Shown here: in pieces, positions 54,751 through 63,993 of the stretch
How positions within the stretch are numbered: the first letter of the stretch is position 1
Layout: each line of letters starts with the position of its first letter
Source: Massilia sp. Leaf139
GTDB taxonomy: Bacteria; Pseudomonadota; Gammaproteobacteria; Burkholderiales; Burkholderiaceae_D
Assembly (NCBI RefSeq): GCF_001424165.1
Contig: NZ_LMOJ01000025.1
Span: 681,226 to 745,225, forward strand
Length of the DNA: 64,000 nt
Direction: 5' to 3'
Notes under the pieces: generated by a model
Told to the model about the DNA's origin: nothing
Seen by the model: only the letters and a program-made list of their open reading frames with translations
The model's database searches: none
Position numbers and translations under genes: made by a program

Positions 54751-56046
54751 TTAGTGTTCGATGTTCGGCATGTCTACGCCGGTAATACGTGTGATGTCCG
54801 CGGCGGCACGATGCGATTCAGAGAACGCACGCAGGTAATCCGCTTTCGATTGGATAAGAGTGCGCTGGGCATCTAGCACATCGAAATATGCGAACTTGCC
54901 GAACTCAAATCCTTTAACGGCTGCGTCATATGCGCTTTGGGCACCTGGAAGAATTTCGGCGGCGAGTACCTGAGCCTCATGACGAGACACGCGCAGCCGT
55001 TCGTACGCTTGGGCAAGGTCGTTGTAGGTCTTGGTCTCAGCAACTTCGAACTCATCCTTTGCAACATCTGTTCGACGCAGTGCTTCAAGGACGTTTCCAC
55101 GGTTCCTATCGAAGAGAGGTAGAGGCACCGAGAGGCCAAAGACCGCCTGATTTCGACCCAGCTCAGCCGACCGCTTTATGCCGGCCGTAATGGCGACGTC
55201 GGGAGTACGGCGGCTCTGTTCAACTGCGACGAGGGCCTCACGACGAGCCACTTCTGCATGAGCGCGCACTACTGCAGGCAATGACGAGAACTTAGCAGCT
55301 AGCACTTCCCACCTTGGAAGCTCGGGGAGAGTGGATGCCGTGCCAACGGCATGCTGGAATTGCGGAGAGACGTTTTTCCACGTAGAGGCCAAAGCAAGCC
55401 GAGCGTTGTTTAGTTCACTTTGCGATTTTGACACCTCGAGACGAACATACGATTGCGCGACACGCGCCCGGGTTTCCTCTACAGGCGAGGCTTTTCCTGC
55501 TTGCACGCGTTTGGAGACCGCAGTCGTCACTCTGTCGGCGACGTCTTGCGATTCTTGGGAAAGTCGCAAACGCTCCTGTGCTGCTACCGTGTTCATGAAT
55601 GCCGTGATGACGTCAGCCTGCACCGCAGCTCGCCTGACGCCAAGGTCAGCCCGTGCCGCGTCCTGGGCCCGTTCAGCTGCACTCACACGGCTGGCACGCC
55701 TCCCCCCTAATTCAAGCGGTTGGCTGAGCTGAACAGTAGTTTCTCTGGTCTCGCGCCTGGTGTCTTCGACTCCAATCTCAAGAGTCGGGTTCGGTAATGC
55801 CCGGGCCTGCATGGTGGCTGCCTCTACGGCCTGGACCTCGTGTTCGGCTGCACGCAGTTCAGGGTTCGCCTGCAGTGCCAAGCGAAGCGCGGCTTGTAGG
55901 GACAACGGGCCTGAGGCTTCACGCGTTTGGTTTGCAGCATTTGACGGCATCGGATGCCCGAGCTGCGCAGGCGGACGTGCCGATATTTGGGCAAAAGCTG
56001 GACAGCTCAATGCCACCGCAAGAAGCGGAATGATTGGTCGATACAT
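54751..56046 (-). CDS. czcC: CzcC-type outer-membrane factor
   Basis: 431 aa. Signal peptide (PLLAVALSCPAFA), two TolC-like repeats (SLQAALRLALQANPELRAAEHEVQAVEA, LPELPRWEVLAAKFSSLPAVVRAHAEVARREALV), ending AADITRITGVDMPNIEH. First of czcC-czcB-czcA, spaced by 9 bp from czcB. The small CzcI-like gene lies 73 bp upstream. Confidence 0.93.
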   Translation of the reverse strand: MYRPIIPLLAVALSCPAFAQISARPPAQLGHPMPSNAANQTREASGPLSLQAALRLALQANPELRAAEHEVQAVEAATMQARALPNPTLEIGVEDTRRETRETTVQLSQPLELGGRRASRVSAAERAQDAARADLGVRRAAVQADVITAFMNTVAAQERLRLSQESQDVADRVTTAVSKRVQAGKASPVEETRARVAQSYVRLEVSKSQSELNNARLALASTWKNVSPQFQHAVGTASTLPELPRWEVLAAKFSSLPAVVRAHAEVARREALVAVEQSRRTPDVAITAGIKRSAELGRNQAVFGLSVPLPLFDRNRGNVLEALRRTDVAKDEFEVAETKTYNDLAQAYERLRVSRHEAQVLAAEILPGAQSAYDAAVKGFEFGKFAYFDVLDAQRTLIQSKADYLRAFSESHRAAADITRITGVDMPNIEH

Positions 56047-56119
56047 CGAATTCTCCGAAATTTGGATGAAATTCGACGGGACCCCTTGTTAGGCAATAAC
56101 GGAGGGAGTCTCGTCGCGG

Positions 56120-56464
56120 CTAGGCGACGAAATGCCAGTCGGGCTTTGAGGGGCCCTCTGGGATATGTGACGAGTAGTTCAGCGTTCTGAGTGCTGCGTG
56201 ACGACGTGCTTCAGGACTCGGAGACTCGTCGGAGGTACTGGTGAAAAAGGCATGAGAGAAAAGGTGGCAATACTCGCAGTCTGCGTGCACTTTTTCGACT
56301 TCTCCGTCGTCGTCGGCCGCGCCGGACTGCGCCTCATGCTCATGCGCATGGTGCCCGAAATGCAGGGAAGCTCTGGTCTCGTGCTGGCAATATGAGGCAG
56401 CGGCTGACCAAGAATACTGGGCAGGCAGCACGAACATTAACAGGATGAGGAGAAGTCTTTTCAC
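56120..56464 (-). CDS. czcI: CzcI-like exported protein
   Basis: 114 aa. Signal peptide (LLLILLMFVLPAQYSWSAAA) then YCQHETRASLHFGHHAHEHEA, the YCQHE/HFGHHxHxH pattern of CzcI, and a second His/Cys site HADCEYCHLFSHAFF. CzcI precedes czcCBA in Cupriavidus and modulates the response to Zn/Co/Cd; that role is taken from the family. The metal ligands are seen here. Confidence 0.85.
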   Translation of the reverse strand: MKRLLLILLMFVLPAQYSWSAAASYCQHETRASLHFGHHAHEHEAQSGAADDDGEVEKVHADCEYCHLFSHAFFTSTSDESPSPEARRHAALRTLNYSSHIPEGPSKPDWHFVA

Positions 56465-56525
56465 GGTGCGGACGATAGCATAAGTATGGTTAAGGCCAAG
56501 TGTGGGCTCACAATATCGGCGTGGT

Positions 56526-58949
56526 CTATGACCTAGCTTTGCTAGGTTTCAGCAGGCGAAGTCCGTTGAAGACGACCAGTAGGCTTGCTCCGACGTCAGC
56601 GAACACGGCCATCCACAATGTCGCAGAACCAGCTAGCGCAAGAGCAAAGAAGACGGCTTTGATGCCGAGGGCAAGGACTATGTTCTGAATCAGAATCGCA
56701 TGGGTCGAGCGGCTGAGGGAAACAAACGAAACAAGTTTTGTGAGGTCGTCGTTCATGAGCGCCACGTCCGCAGTCTCGATGGCGGTGTCGCTGCCGGCGG
56801 CCCCCATAGCAAAACCGATGTCCGCCTTGGCCAACGCCGGAGCATCGTTGATGCCGTCACCAAGCATGCCGACCATGCCGAATTGCCTTTGAAGTTCTTC
56901 AACTTCTTGTAGCTTCCGCTCTGGAAGAAGCTGCGCGAGAACCGTGCTAATTCCCGTTAGCTTTGCAACATGCTGCGCCGTTCGGTCGTTATCGCCAGTG
57001 AGCATCACAGTGGTAATGCCCATTTCCTTCAAGCGGCCGATGGCCAGCGCGGCTTCCGGGCGAACCGTATCCGCAACTGCAATCACACCTAATACTGACG
57101 TGGCATCGGCCAGAATGACTGTCGTCTTTCCTTGTTCTTCGAGTGCGGCGAGAACTTGCTCTACCGCGGGGGTGATGAGGCCCATCTCCCTTATCAAACG
57201 CCGGTTACCTAAGTGGTATGCAACGCCGCCGATGACGCCTCGGACTCCACGTCCTGGCAGCGATTCGAAGGAAGTTACAGGCATAGGTGCGCCACTTGAT
57301 ACGGCGGTAGCGACAATCGCACTCGCCAGAGGATGCGACGAGTTGATGTCCAGACTGCCGGCGATACGCAGAACGTCTTCGTTTGATAGGGGCGACGTCG
57401 TTGCTACTTCGGTGACTTTCGGACGGCCAGTCGTTAGGGTACCCGTTTTGTCTACAGCGATAGCCCGAAGTCTGTAGCCGGTTTCAAGGAACTGGCCACC
57501 TTTCACCAAAATGCCCATCCTTGTTGCAGCAGTAAGGCCGCTCACGATAGTCACCGGCGTGGAGATGACCAGGGCACAAGGGCAGGCGATGACCAAGAGG
57601 ACTAGGGCCTTGTAGAGCCATGGGGCAAATTCTCCGCCAAATACCAACGGCGGGACTAGCGCGACCGACAACGCCAGGAGGACCACAGCAGGAGTGTAGT
57701 AACGTGCGAAGACATCGACAAAACGCTGGGTCGGCGCCTGATTACTTTGCGTTTCCTCGATTACTCGAACAATTTTGGCGAGAGTGCTGTTTCGGCTGTC
57801 CGATGTCGCCTTGACTTCCAGGACCCCTCGCTCATTGATGGTGCCGGCAAAAACCTGGTCACCGACTGCTTTGTCGACAGGTACACTTTCGCCTGTAATA
57901 GGTGCCTGGTTTACTGAGGACTCGCCGGCCTGGACGACGCCATCGAGCGGGATGCGGTCACCAGGCTTCACTAAAAGGACATCGCCGATTTGTACCGCTT
58001 CGACCGGTACTTCGCGCAGTTCACCGTTAGGTGACCGAAGGTTAGCCACGTCAGGCGCGAGCTTGAGGAGACTGTGGACGGCGTTCCTCGCCCTGGTGAG
58101 TGATAGGCCTTCGATTAGCTCGGCGACAGCGAAGAGGAAGACGACCATTGCGGCCTCTGGCCACTGACCGATTACAACTGCGCCGATGACCGCGAGGCTC
58201 ATCAGGAAATTGATATCAAGAGTGAGTGTTCGTAGCGCGATTAGCCCTTTCCTCAAAGTTGGAATGCCGCCGGTGGCGATAGAAATAAGCGCCAGGGCTA
58301 TCACGAGGGGGGAGGAGTCCGTGTGTGTTGTCCAAGCAAACGCTTCCGCAGCGGCTGCAGTGACTCCAGACACTGCTAACAGGGATTTTTGACTCGTCGT
58401 GAGGCCCGCCGACACGCCATCGTTACGCTGAGTCGCTGCAGTTTCGTCGACTAGCTCCGCATTCATTCCGACAGACCGTAGGGCAGCGGAGATGGGGTCT
58501 GGACTCATGAGCTCATGGTGGACCGTAAGCATTCGACTCATGAGGTTAAAGTCGAGTCGAAGAACGCCTTTTATCGGCTCGACCTTGTTACGGATGAGCC
58601 GCTCCTCGGTGGGGCAGTCCATGTTCGAGATGCGATACCGCACAACTTCCGCTCCTGCGGGTGGCAAGGGCGCGTCCTCAGCGGTCGTTGTGGCTTGTCC
58701 CTTCGCCGCGCAACATGAGGCAGCTGCCGGGCTGGCTGAACGATTTTCCGTTCCATCGTCTAAGCTCGAACTCGACGAAAAGCGGCTTAGTGCACGCGGC
58801 ATCGCATTGTCGTTTGAGCAGCAAGCAGTCGCCAGCGCATCTGTCGAGTCAACCTCCGCAACCCATTGGTCGCGTAGTTCCAAAGTCAGCGCCTGAGGAG
58901 CATCAGCAGGAGCTGGTGAACAGCAATCCTTGCTACTTTCGGGGGGCAT
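56526..58949 (-). CDS. cadA: CadA/ZntA-type Zn/Cd/Pb-exporting P1B ATPase
   Basis: 807 aa. Three N-terminal CC motifs (KDCCSPA, TACCSND, ASCCAAKG) form a Cys-rich tail, followed by a degenerate HMA-like domain (ISNMDCPTEERLIRNKV, with CPTEE in place of CxxC). The membrane CPC is C456-C458 (IACPCALVISTP), the phosphorylated Asp is in DKTGTLTTGRP, and GDGINDAPALAKADIGFAMG and the C-terminal Lys/Asp segment (ADVGASLLVVFNGLRLL) are those of divalent pumps. Exports Cd, Zn or Pb from the cytosol. Divergent from the MerR-type gene across a perfect dyad. Confidence 0.95.
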   Translation of the reverse strand: MPPESSKDCCSPAPADAPQALTLELRDQWVAEVDSTDALATACCSNDNAMPRALSRFSSSSSLDDGTENRSASPAAASCCAAKGQATTTAEDAPLPPAGAEVVRYRISNMDCPTEERLIRNKVEPIKGVLRLDFNLMSRMLTVHHELMSPDPISAALRSVGMNAELVDETAATQRNDGVSAGLTTSQKSLLAVSGVTAAAAEAFAWTTHTDSSPLVIALALISIATGGIPTLRKGLIALRTLTLDINFLMSLAVIGAVVIGQWPEAAMVVFLFAVAELIEGLSLTRARNAVHSLLKLAPDVANLRSPNGELREVPVEAVQIGDVLLVKPGDRIPLDGVVQAGESSVNQAPITGESVPVDKAVGDQVFAGTINERGVLEVKATSDSRNSTLAKIVRVIEETQSNQAPTQRFVDVFARYYTPAVVLLALSVALVPPLVFGGEFAPWLYKALVLLVIACPCALVISTPVTIVSGLTAATRMGILVKGGQFLETGYRLRAIAVDKTGTLTTGRPKVTEVATTSPLSNEDVLRIAGSLDINSSHPLASAIVATAVSSGAPMPVTSFESLPGRGVRGVIGGVAYHLGNRRLIREMGLITPAVEQVLAALEEQGKTTVILADATSVLGVIAVADTVRPEAALAIGRLKEMGITTVMLTGDNDRTAQHVAKLTGISTVLAQLLPERKLQEVEELQRQFGMVGMLGDGINDAPALAKADIGFAMGAAGSDTAIETADVALMNDDLTKLVSFVSLSRSTHAILIQNIVLALGIKAVFFALALAGSATLWMAVFADVGASLLVVFNGLRLLKPSKARS

Positions 58950-58979
58950 GTGAGCACTTTCAAATTCGAGTATGCTTAC

Positions 58980-59010
58980 ATTAGAAACCCTGTAGTGGCT
59001 ACAGGGTCAA
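58980..59010 (-). promoter_or_regulatory. CadR/PbrR-type promoter and operator of cadA
   Basis: On the minus strand: -35 TTGACC (59010-59005), 19-bp spacer, -10 TCTAAT (58985-58980). The spacer and -35 hold a perfect dyad, ACCCTGTAG-CCA-CTACAGGGT, at 58987-59007. This is the MerR-family layout for a metal-inducible promoter. Confidence 0.9.
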
Positions 59011-59026
59011 GCGTTTTGGAGAACTT

Positions 59027-59467
59027 ATGCGTATCGGAGAACTGGCTAGGCAATCGGGGTGCGACGTTGAGACCGTTCGCTACTATGAGAAGGCAGGACT
59101 ATTGCCGGCGCCGTCTCGCAGCGAATCTGGATATCGGCAGTACATGCCGCCGCACTTAGAGCGGCTTCAGTTCATACGACATTGTCGCTCATTGCAGATG
59201 AGCATCCCCGACATACGGATTCTGCTGGAGTTCCAAGCGCAACCGACCAGCGGATGTCAGGGGGTCAATGATTTGCTTGACCACCACATTGAACTCATCC
59301 AGGTGCAAATGCACAAGCTCCAGAGCTTAGAACAGCAACTGATGAAGTTGCGCCACCAATGCGAGCAACCTCATCTCGTCCAGGAGTGCGGCATTTTGCA
59401 GAACCTAAGCGATGTCGCTTCGAGCACCGACAGCGGCGGCCACACACAACAACATACGACTGCTTAA
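59027..59467 (+). CDS. cadR: CadR/PbrR-type MerR regulator (Cd/Pb/Zn)
   Basis: 146 aa, GGAG upstream of the ATG. N-terminal HTH (MRIGELARQSGCDVETVRYYEKAGLLPAPSR). Metal ligands C77 (SGCQGVND), C112 and C121 (QCEQPHLVQECGI) match the three-Cys site of CadR/PbrR, and a His tail (GGHTQQHTTA) follows as in CadR. It binds the dyad at 58987-59007 and activates cadA. Confidence 0.92.
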   Translation: MRIGELARQSGCDVETVRYYEKAGLLPAPSRSESGYRQYMPPHLERLQFIRHCRSLQMSIPDIRILLEFQAQPTSGCQGVNDLLDHHIELIQVQMHKLQSLEQQLMKLRHQCEQPHLVQECGILQNLSDVASSTDSGGHTQQHTTA

Positions 59468-59478
59468 GAGAATCAACG

Positions 59479-60504
59479 ATGGCCAAACTTTTCTTTTCTT
59501 ACTGCCATGCCGACGAGGCGCTGCGCGACCGGCTCGAAGTGCACCTCTCGCTCATGAAGAACCAAGGGCTAATTGAGACCTGGCATGACCGAGGTATTAC
59601 GGCTGGTTCAAACATAGATACAGCGATTGACCAGAATTTGGAAAGCGCTGACGTAATTCTCCTGCTCGTTAGCGCGGACTTCTTGGCCTCCCGATATTGC
59701 TATTCCATCGAGATGAACCGAGCGCTTGAACGGGAGGCTGAGGGCACGGCGCGCGTAATTCCGGTTATTCTTGAGCCCTGCGATTGGCATACTGCACCGT
59801 TTGGCAAGCTTCTGGCAGTTCCGAAGGACGGCAAGGCCGTGACCACCTGGCCGAATCAGGCAGAGGCGTGGACAGACGTGGCCAAGCAGATTCGCAAAGC
59901 AGTCGAGGGTATGGCTCGGGTGGCACCAAAGGCCGCGACGCTGATGGGCAGAGGGTTTGACCCAGGGTGGGACATTGCGCGGCCTGTGGCAGATGTCGGC
60001 CAACCTGCTGCATCTAGTGCCATGCAGGCGCTGGGACAGTCAGCGCAGGAAAGGCCAAGGTCTAGTAATCTCCGACTCAAGAAGGAGTTTACGGACTTTG
60101 ACCGCGATAAATTCTTGCACGACACGTTTGACTACATGGCCAAGTTCTTCAGTGCTTCACTGGACGAGCTTGCCGCTCGCAACCAGAGTATCCAAGTACG
60201 CTTTCTGCCGCTGGCTGGCCAAGCGTTCTCTGCGACTATCTACCGCGAGGGGAAAACGGTTGCTGAGTGTTCGATACGTGTAGGTGGGCTGGGTAGGGGC
60301 TCCTCATCACTATCATTCTCGTACAGCGCGGACGCAGGGGCTAACTCGTTCAACGAGATGCTGACTATCGAGTCCGATAGTCAGGCAATGCATTTCAAAC
60401 CGATGGGGATGCAGTTCCACCGCGGCGAGCAAAACTCCCAATTGTCCGAGCAGGGAGCCTCAGAATACTTTTGGGGGATGTTTATCGAGCAACTTCAACG
60501 CTAA
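59479..60504 (+). CDS. TIR-domain protein
   Basis: 341 aa from the ATG at 59479, 11 bp after the cadR-like stop and in the same direction. The first about 135 residues are a TIR_2-type domain: KLFFSYCHADEALRDRLEVHLSLM, GLIETWHDRGITAGSNIDTAIDQNLESADVILLLVSADFLASRYCYSIEMNRAL; the Glu of SIEM occupies the NADase catalytic position. The C-terminal about 160 residues (LRLKKEFTDFDRDKFLHDTFDYMAKFF ... SIRVGGLGRGSSSLSFSYSADA) form an unrecognised domain, possibly a sensor. Bacterial TIR proteins often degrade NAD in phage defence; this is inference here. Confidence 0.88.
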   Translation: MAKLFFSYCHADEALRDRLEVHLSLMKNQGLIETWHDRGITAGSNIDTAIDQNLESADVILLLVSADFLASRYCYSIEMNRALEREAEGTARVIPVILEPCDWHTAPFGKLLAVPKDGKAVTTWPNQAEAWTDVAKQIRKAVEGMARVAPKAATLMGRGFDPGWDIARPVADVGQPAASSAMQALGQSAQERPRSSNLRLKKEFTDFDRDKFLHDTFDYMAKFFSASLDELAARNQSIQVRFLPLAGQAFSATIYREGKTVAECSIRVGGLGRGSSSLSFSYSADAGANSFNEMLTIESDSQAMHFKPMGMQFHRGEQNSQLSEQGASEYFWGMFIEQLQR

Positions 60505-60589
60505 GCTGCTTTTCAACGCCAAGCTGCGATTACTTGATGAGAGGGTGGTCTTTATCGCGTCCGTCCAGCCAACGCGAAGCACATCCCCG

Positions 60590-61011
60590 TCATCGGTTCC
60601 CCGCGCCGTCTAGCAAGTCAGTGAACGAGTGGCACGGGTCGTCGGCCGGAAGTACTGTAAGAGAACAAGACTGCTCAATGACTCTATCGACAACTGAAGG
60701 TACCTGCCCTAGGACATCCTCCGGGTACATCTCGACCGCTACATTCATCGCATTAAGCCTGCCCCCGCGCAGCGAATCAGCGGCGTTACCGGAGTGACGT
60801 CGTACCGTTCGTAAAAAAGCGACGATTGGGGCGTTGGATGTAGTAGGGGCAGCATGCGACATGCAAGCACCGATGCCCGCATTAGCGCCTTTCGCTGCTG
60901 TTCGGTCCGACGCGACCGCCATATGACGCCGACATTGCCGGGTTCGTTCTCGCCGCGCACATCGGGGGTATTCATGTTTTCCAAACTGTCATAGTGCAGT
61001 CTCTCGAGCAC
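60590..61011 (-). pseudogene. possible frameshifted small gene
   Basis: Two overlapping minus-strand frames look like pieces of one protein: MNTPDVRGENEPGNVGVIWRSRR with YERYDVTPVTPLIR in one frame (60745-61011) and MNVAVEMYPEDVLGQVPSVVDRVIEQ in another (60590-60922). Neither alone is convincing and no family is recognised. If real, a frameshift lies at about 60750-60800. The rest of the 60505-61029 gap holds no other visible feature. Confidence 0.3.
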
Positions 61012-61029
61012 CCGACTACACTGGGTTTA

Positions 61030-61046
61030 CCGGTAAATTTTACCGG
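61030..61046. promoter_or_regulatory. perfect palindrome, probable operator
   Basis: CCGGTAAA-T-TTTACCGG, 20 bp before the ATG of the 45-aa protein. Such a perfect 8-bp dyad between a putative promoter and the ribosome site fits a repressor operator; the regulator is not identified. Confidence 0.55.
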
Positions 61047-61065
61047 CACAACAAGGAGATTAACC

Positions 61066-61203
61066 ATGAGCCGAACCCCAAACGACGACCGCAGCGATAG
61101 CATGAACCCTAACAACGACGCCTACGACGACAGCATGGATAATCACTCGAACCAGCTGAACCCCAACAACGAGCGCTATCAGGGCCAAGACGACGACGAG
61201 TAA
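61066..61203 (+). CDS. 45-aa NPNN-repeat protein
   Basis: MSRTPNDDRSDSMNPNNDAY then two more Asn/Asp-rich units ending LNPNNERYQGQ. AAGGAG lies nine bases before the ATG, so it is very likely translated. Hydrophilic, disordered, no Cys or signal peptide. Short NPNN-type proteins of this kind are widespread in proteobacteria and lack a known role. It would have been missed by a length cut-off. Confidence 0.75.
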   Translation: MSRTPNDDRSDSMNPNNDAYDDSMDNHSNQLNPNNERYQGQDDDE

Positions 61204-61211
61204 CAGAGGGC

Positions 61212-62378
61212 TTACGCGTCGGCTGCAGCCAACGGTGCCGCATTCTGTTTGCCTAGGGTTTTTTTATGAAACTGTAGCCAAACGGGGTATCGACTTCGCA
61301 TCCAAGCTTCAATCGTGTCGTGACCAAACGGCAGGCTCAGGCCGAACAATTTGCGCTGTTCGGCTCTGGCTCCTTCTGGCGCCCCGAGCATTCTTTCCAG
61401 TTCCTGCGCCACGTAGCCCAAGAAGTTAAGCTGGCGTGCCGCAGCACAAAGTCGCTCGAAGGTCTCAGCGTCCTCGGTGCTGAGCAGCCTATTGGCAATT
61501 CCGGTTCTGTAGGTGGTGCTCGGAAAATTCGTACCTCGACTCCACGCGCCGAGCGTTTGAGGGTCAACACTGAATTGTCCGAGTCGCTTATCTTTGAGCA
61601 ACGCCGCAGGCGTCGGTATCTTTGCTGTTCTTAATAGCCAGTCAAACAGTAGCGCGACGGTGTTTTTGGTGTTTGAACTATCCGAGGGCAGGAGTTGTTC
61701 AAGGTAGGACAGCTCGTCAGCAGCCCTGTCTGGCTTCGCTTCAAGGTCCCAAATTGCCAGCAGGCTTAGCCACAGTTCCAATGCCATGGATAGACGTAGC
61801 GCCAACATTTCGTTCTCATCGGGAGGGTACGCTATTCCTTTCAACACTTCCGACGACATGAACTGTTTCAGCAGGGGATGGTTGGCTAAGTATTCCGCGG
61901 CGGCTTGGAACTGATTTTCATTGCACAGAATCGTCGCGTTTCGACTTGCGCGTTCCACATTGAGAATGAATTGTGCTGAGGCTGGCCAGGGAGCTTGGTC
62001 GCCGTTGTCGTCGCAAAAAACTGCCATCAGGTGAGCCTCCCACATGCCCATTTGTGCTAGTGCACTGCTACCGTCCTCTGGAGCGTCAAACGCAGCTGAC
62101 ATCGCACTCGCTATTGAGCGAGGCATCCGGCGCAGCAACCGGGTTTTCAGTTCACGGGAGAGCTGGCCGGTTTGGCTCGCCCGTTCCAAACCCTTGAAGA
62201 GGGACTCTTCGCCCATCTCGATGAAAGTGCCTCGCAAAGTAATCCCTTGCAGACGCATCGACACTTCGGGGTCAAACAGGAACAGGCCGCTTAGCCGGAT
62301 GCGCTTGGCACGTCCTTCAAAGGGGTTGAGGTAAGAAGGGCGCTTTTTTGGGAGCGCTTTTTTGGTAACAGAAGTCAA
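61212..62378 (-). CDS. hypothetical protein
   Basis: 388 aa, not recognised. A TTG start with GAGGA upstream is the only start that keeps the basic N-terminus (KKALPKKRPSYLNPFEGRAKRIRL). The rest is helical and acidic to neutral, with Trp/Leu-rich regions (MALELWLSLLAIWDLEAK, LFDWLLRTAKI). The stop lies 8 bp from that of the 45-aa gene, so they converge. No signal peptide or catalytic motif. Confidence 0.7.
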   Translation of the reverse strand: MTSVTKKALPKKRPSYLNPFEGRAKRIRLSGLFLFDPEVSMRLQGITLRGTFIEMGEESLFKGLERASQTGQLSRELKTRLLRRMPRSIASAMSAAFDAPEDGSSALAQMGMWEAHLMAVFCDDNGDQAPWPASAQFILNVERASRNATILCNENQFQAAAEYLANHPLLKQFMSSEVLKGIAYPPDENEMLALRLSMALELWLSLLAIWDLEAKPDRAADELSYLEQLLPSDSSNTKNTVALLFDWLLRTAKIPTPAALLKDKRLGQFSVDPQTLGAWSRGTNFPSTTYRTGIANRLLSTEDAETFERLCAAARQLNFLGYVAQELERMLGAPEGARAEQRKLFGLSLPFGHDTIEAWMRSRYPVWLQFHKKTLGKQNAAPLAAADA

Positions 62379-62757
62379 AGGAGTCCTCGTCGCGTCTTAC
62401 GGAACACTGCGGATGATGGCTGTTCGGCACGTCAAACATACCGCAGAATTCGCTTGCGTACCTGTGCTCATGGCGACTTACGTGGCATCCCTAATTACAG
62501 CCCTGAAGTTCTTGGACTTGTGGTGTAGAAATCAGCCTAAGCCGGCGCTCTGACAAGGCGGTACCCTTGCTCATTACAGACCACGCCTTTGGTCCTTCCC
62601 GTCTCGCCAGGCCGCTGAGCACGGTATGGGGCCCCCCTCGAAAAGACGAACGTACGGGTTTGTTTTTTGGTTTCGGCAGGCCCTTATCCGGAGGCAGAAC
62701 TATGGGCCTGTAGGCTTCGCCATCTCCCATACGTCAGGATGGACTTTGTGCGCTGGA
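62379..62757. other. intergenic region, no gene
   Basis: 379 bp between two minus-strand genes. Short frames (62362-62553, 62491-62730) are unconvincing. A T-rich run GTTTGTTTTTTGG at about 62658 stands out. No hairpin or known repeat was found. Confidence 0.35.
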
Positions 62758-63993
62758 TTATTCCTTCAGATACCCGTGTACGGCAGAAACGCTTACGCCT
62801 AGTTCCTTGGCTATCGACTTGCGCGGGAGACCGGTCTTTGACAACTCCATGGCTCTGTCGCGCCGGTCTCCTGCGCGGTCTACGTAAACATCTCGCATTA
62901 ACGCACCATTCTGCCTGCGTGCTGCAGCGTGGCGCTCTGTGTTCCGACGCCGTGCCTCCGACTTGGGAAGTATCGTCTTTAGTTGTAGTGCTTCTGACTC
63001 GGTTACCTGCAGCGCCTCTACCAAGGTGGAGTTGGTGAATCTGTAGCGAGAGTCAACCTGCATACCGTTGAAAGGTACTTTTTCTCCGTTTGCAGCCGCC
63101 TTCGCGCGGGCGACGACACTGCTTACGCATGACACGATTTCGGATTGCGACCAGCTGGGCGAAAACTCATTTGCTAGCGATGCAACCTCAGGTAATAAGT
63201 TGCGAACAAGACAGGCTTGCGCGAGAAAGCATGACGAGAGGAAGACGAAAAGATTTCGCTGGCCCGGCGGCAGGCCGCCGTCGTATCCGCGGATTCTAGC
63301 TAGTGTTCTCAAGTCCCCAATGCGGTCCCAAGCAAGTTGGCTCGGGATGAGGGGGCTGGACTTTACATTCGGATTTTCCTCGCGCCCACCAGGAATCACA
63401 ACCAAGCTTGCACACTGCGCCTCACGCCTGGCTTTCGCAAGTGCGTCATGTGCACTCCGAACGGTTCGTTCTGCATCTTGCGCGGCCAGCTCATCTCGCT
63501 GGTGGTCCAAGAGCGTTTCGGCTAACGTATCAAAGTCGTACGCGACTGCGCCGTTCGCTAATCGCTCAGCACCCATCGTGGGTGTCGTTGCACGATGTAC
63601 TACTCGAATGGTTTCGTCACTGCGAGAGCTCACTGTTCCATCCAGTCGGAGAACCCTCGACGCATCCATTGCCTGAGGGTCTGCACCGAAGCCCATCAAG
63701 AGCAAGTTGAGTGCGCGCTGCACTGCCACCCATCGAGGTAGTGCGGCAGCGGGAACGGGCGCGGAGAATAGCCATTTGACTTGTAAACCACGACCTGAGA
63801 AGACTACAAAGCTTGGCTCGGGAATCTGCTTGTCATAGCAGAATGTCAGCAACTGTCCCAGCTGAGAGTTAAGTCCAAGATTCGCGAGTCTAGGCTCTTT
63901 GTGAATCGCCACGAGTTCAGTAGACACTCCTGAGCCATAATGTCGGGCACAAGGAGAAGGTATGAGTGGAAAGCGGTACACAGAGGAATTCAA
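62758..63993 (-). CDS. primase-like replication protein, 5' end interrupted
   Basis: Open frame of 411 aa. The body resembles plasmid/ICE primase-type replication proteins: SFVVFSGRGLQVKWLFSAPVP, WVAVQRALNLLLMGFGADPQAMDASRVLRLDGT, with Asp-containing motif, then a linker and a C-terminal HTH (ELSKTGLPRKSIAKELGVSVSAVHGYLK). The first about 24 residues come from the IS3-type element that begins near 63921, so the true N-terminus is missing; the protein proper starts near TELVAIHKEP. It is probably a broken gene unless a product can start inside. Confidence 0.7.
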   Translation of the reverse strand: MNSSVYRFPLIPSPCARHYGSGVSTELVAIHKEPRLANLGLNSQLGQLLTFCYDKQIPEPSFVVFSGRGLQVKWLFSAPVPAAALPRWVAVQRALNLLLMGFGADPQAMDASRVLRLDGTVSSRSDETIRVVHRATTPTMGAERLANGAVAYDFDTLAETLLDHQRDELAAQDAERTVRSAHDALAKARREAQCASLVVIPGGREENPNVKSSPLIPSQLAWDRIGDLRTLARIRGYDGGLPPGQRNLFVFLSSCFLAQACLVRNLLPEVASLANEFSPSWSQSEIVSCVSSVVARAKAAANGEKVPFNGMQVDSRYRFTNSTLVEALQVTESEALQLKTILPKSEARRRNTERHAAARRQNGALMRDVYVDRAGDRRDRAMELSKTGLPRKSIAKELGVSVSAVHGYLKE

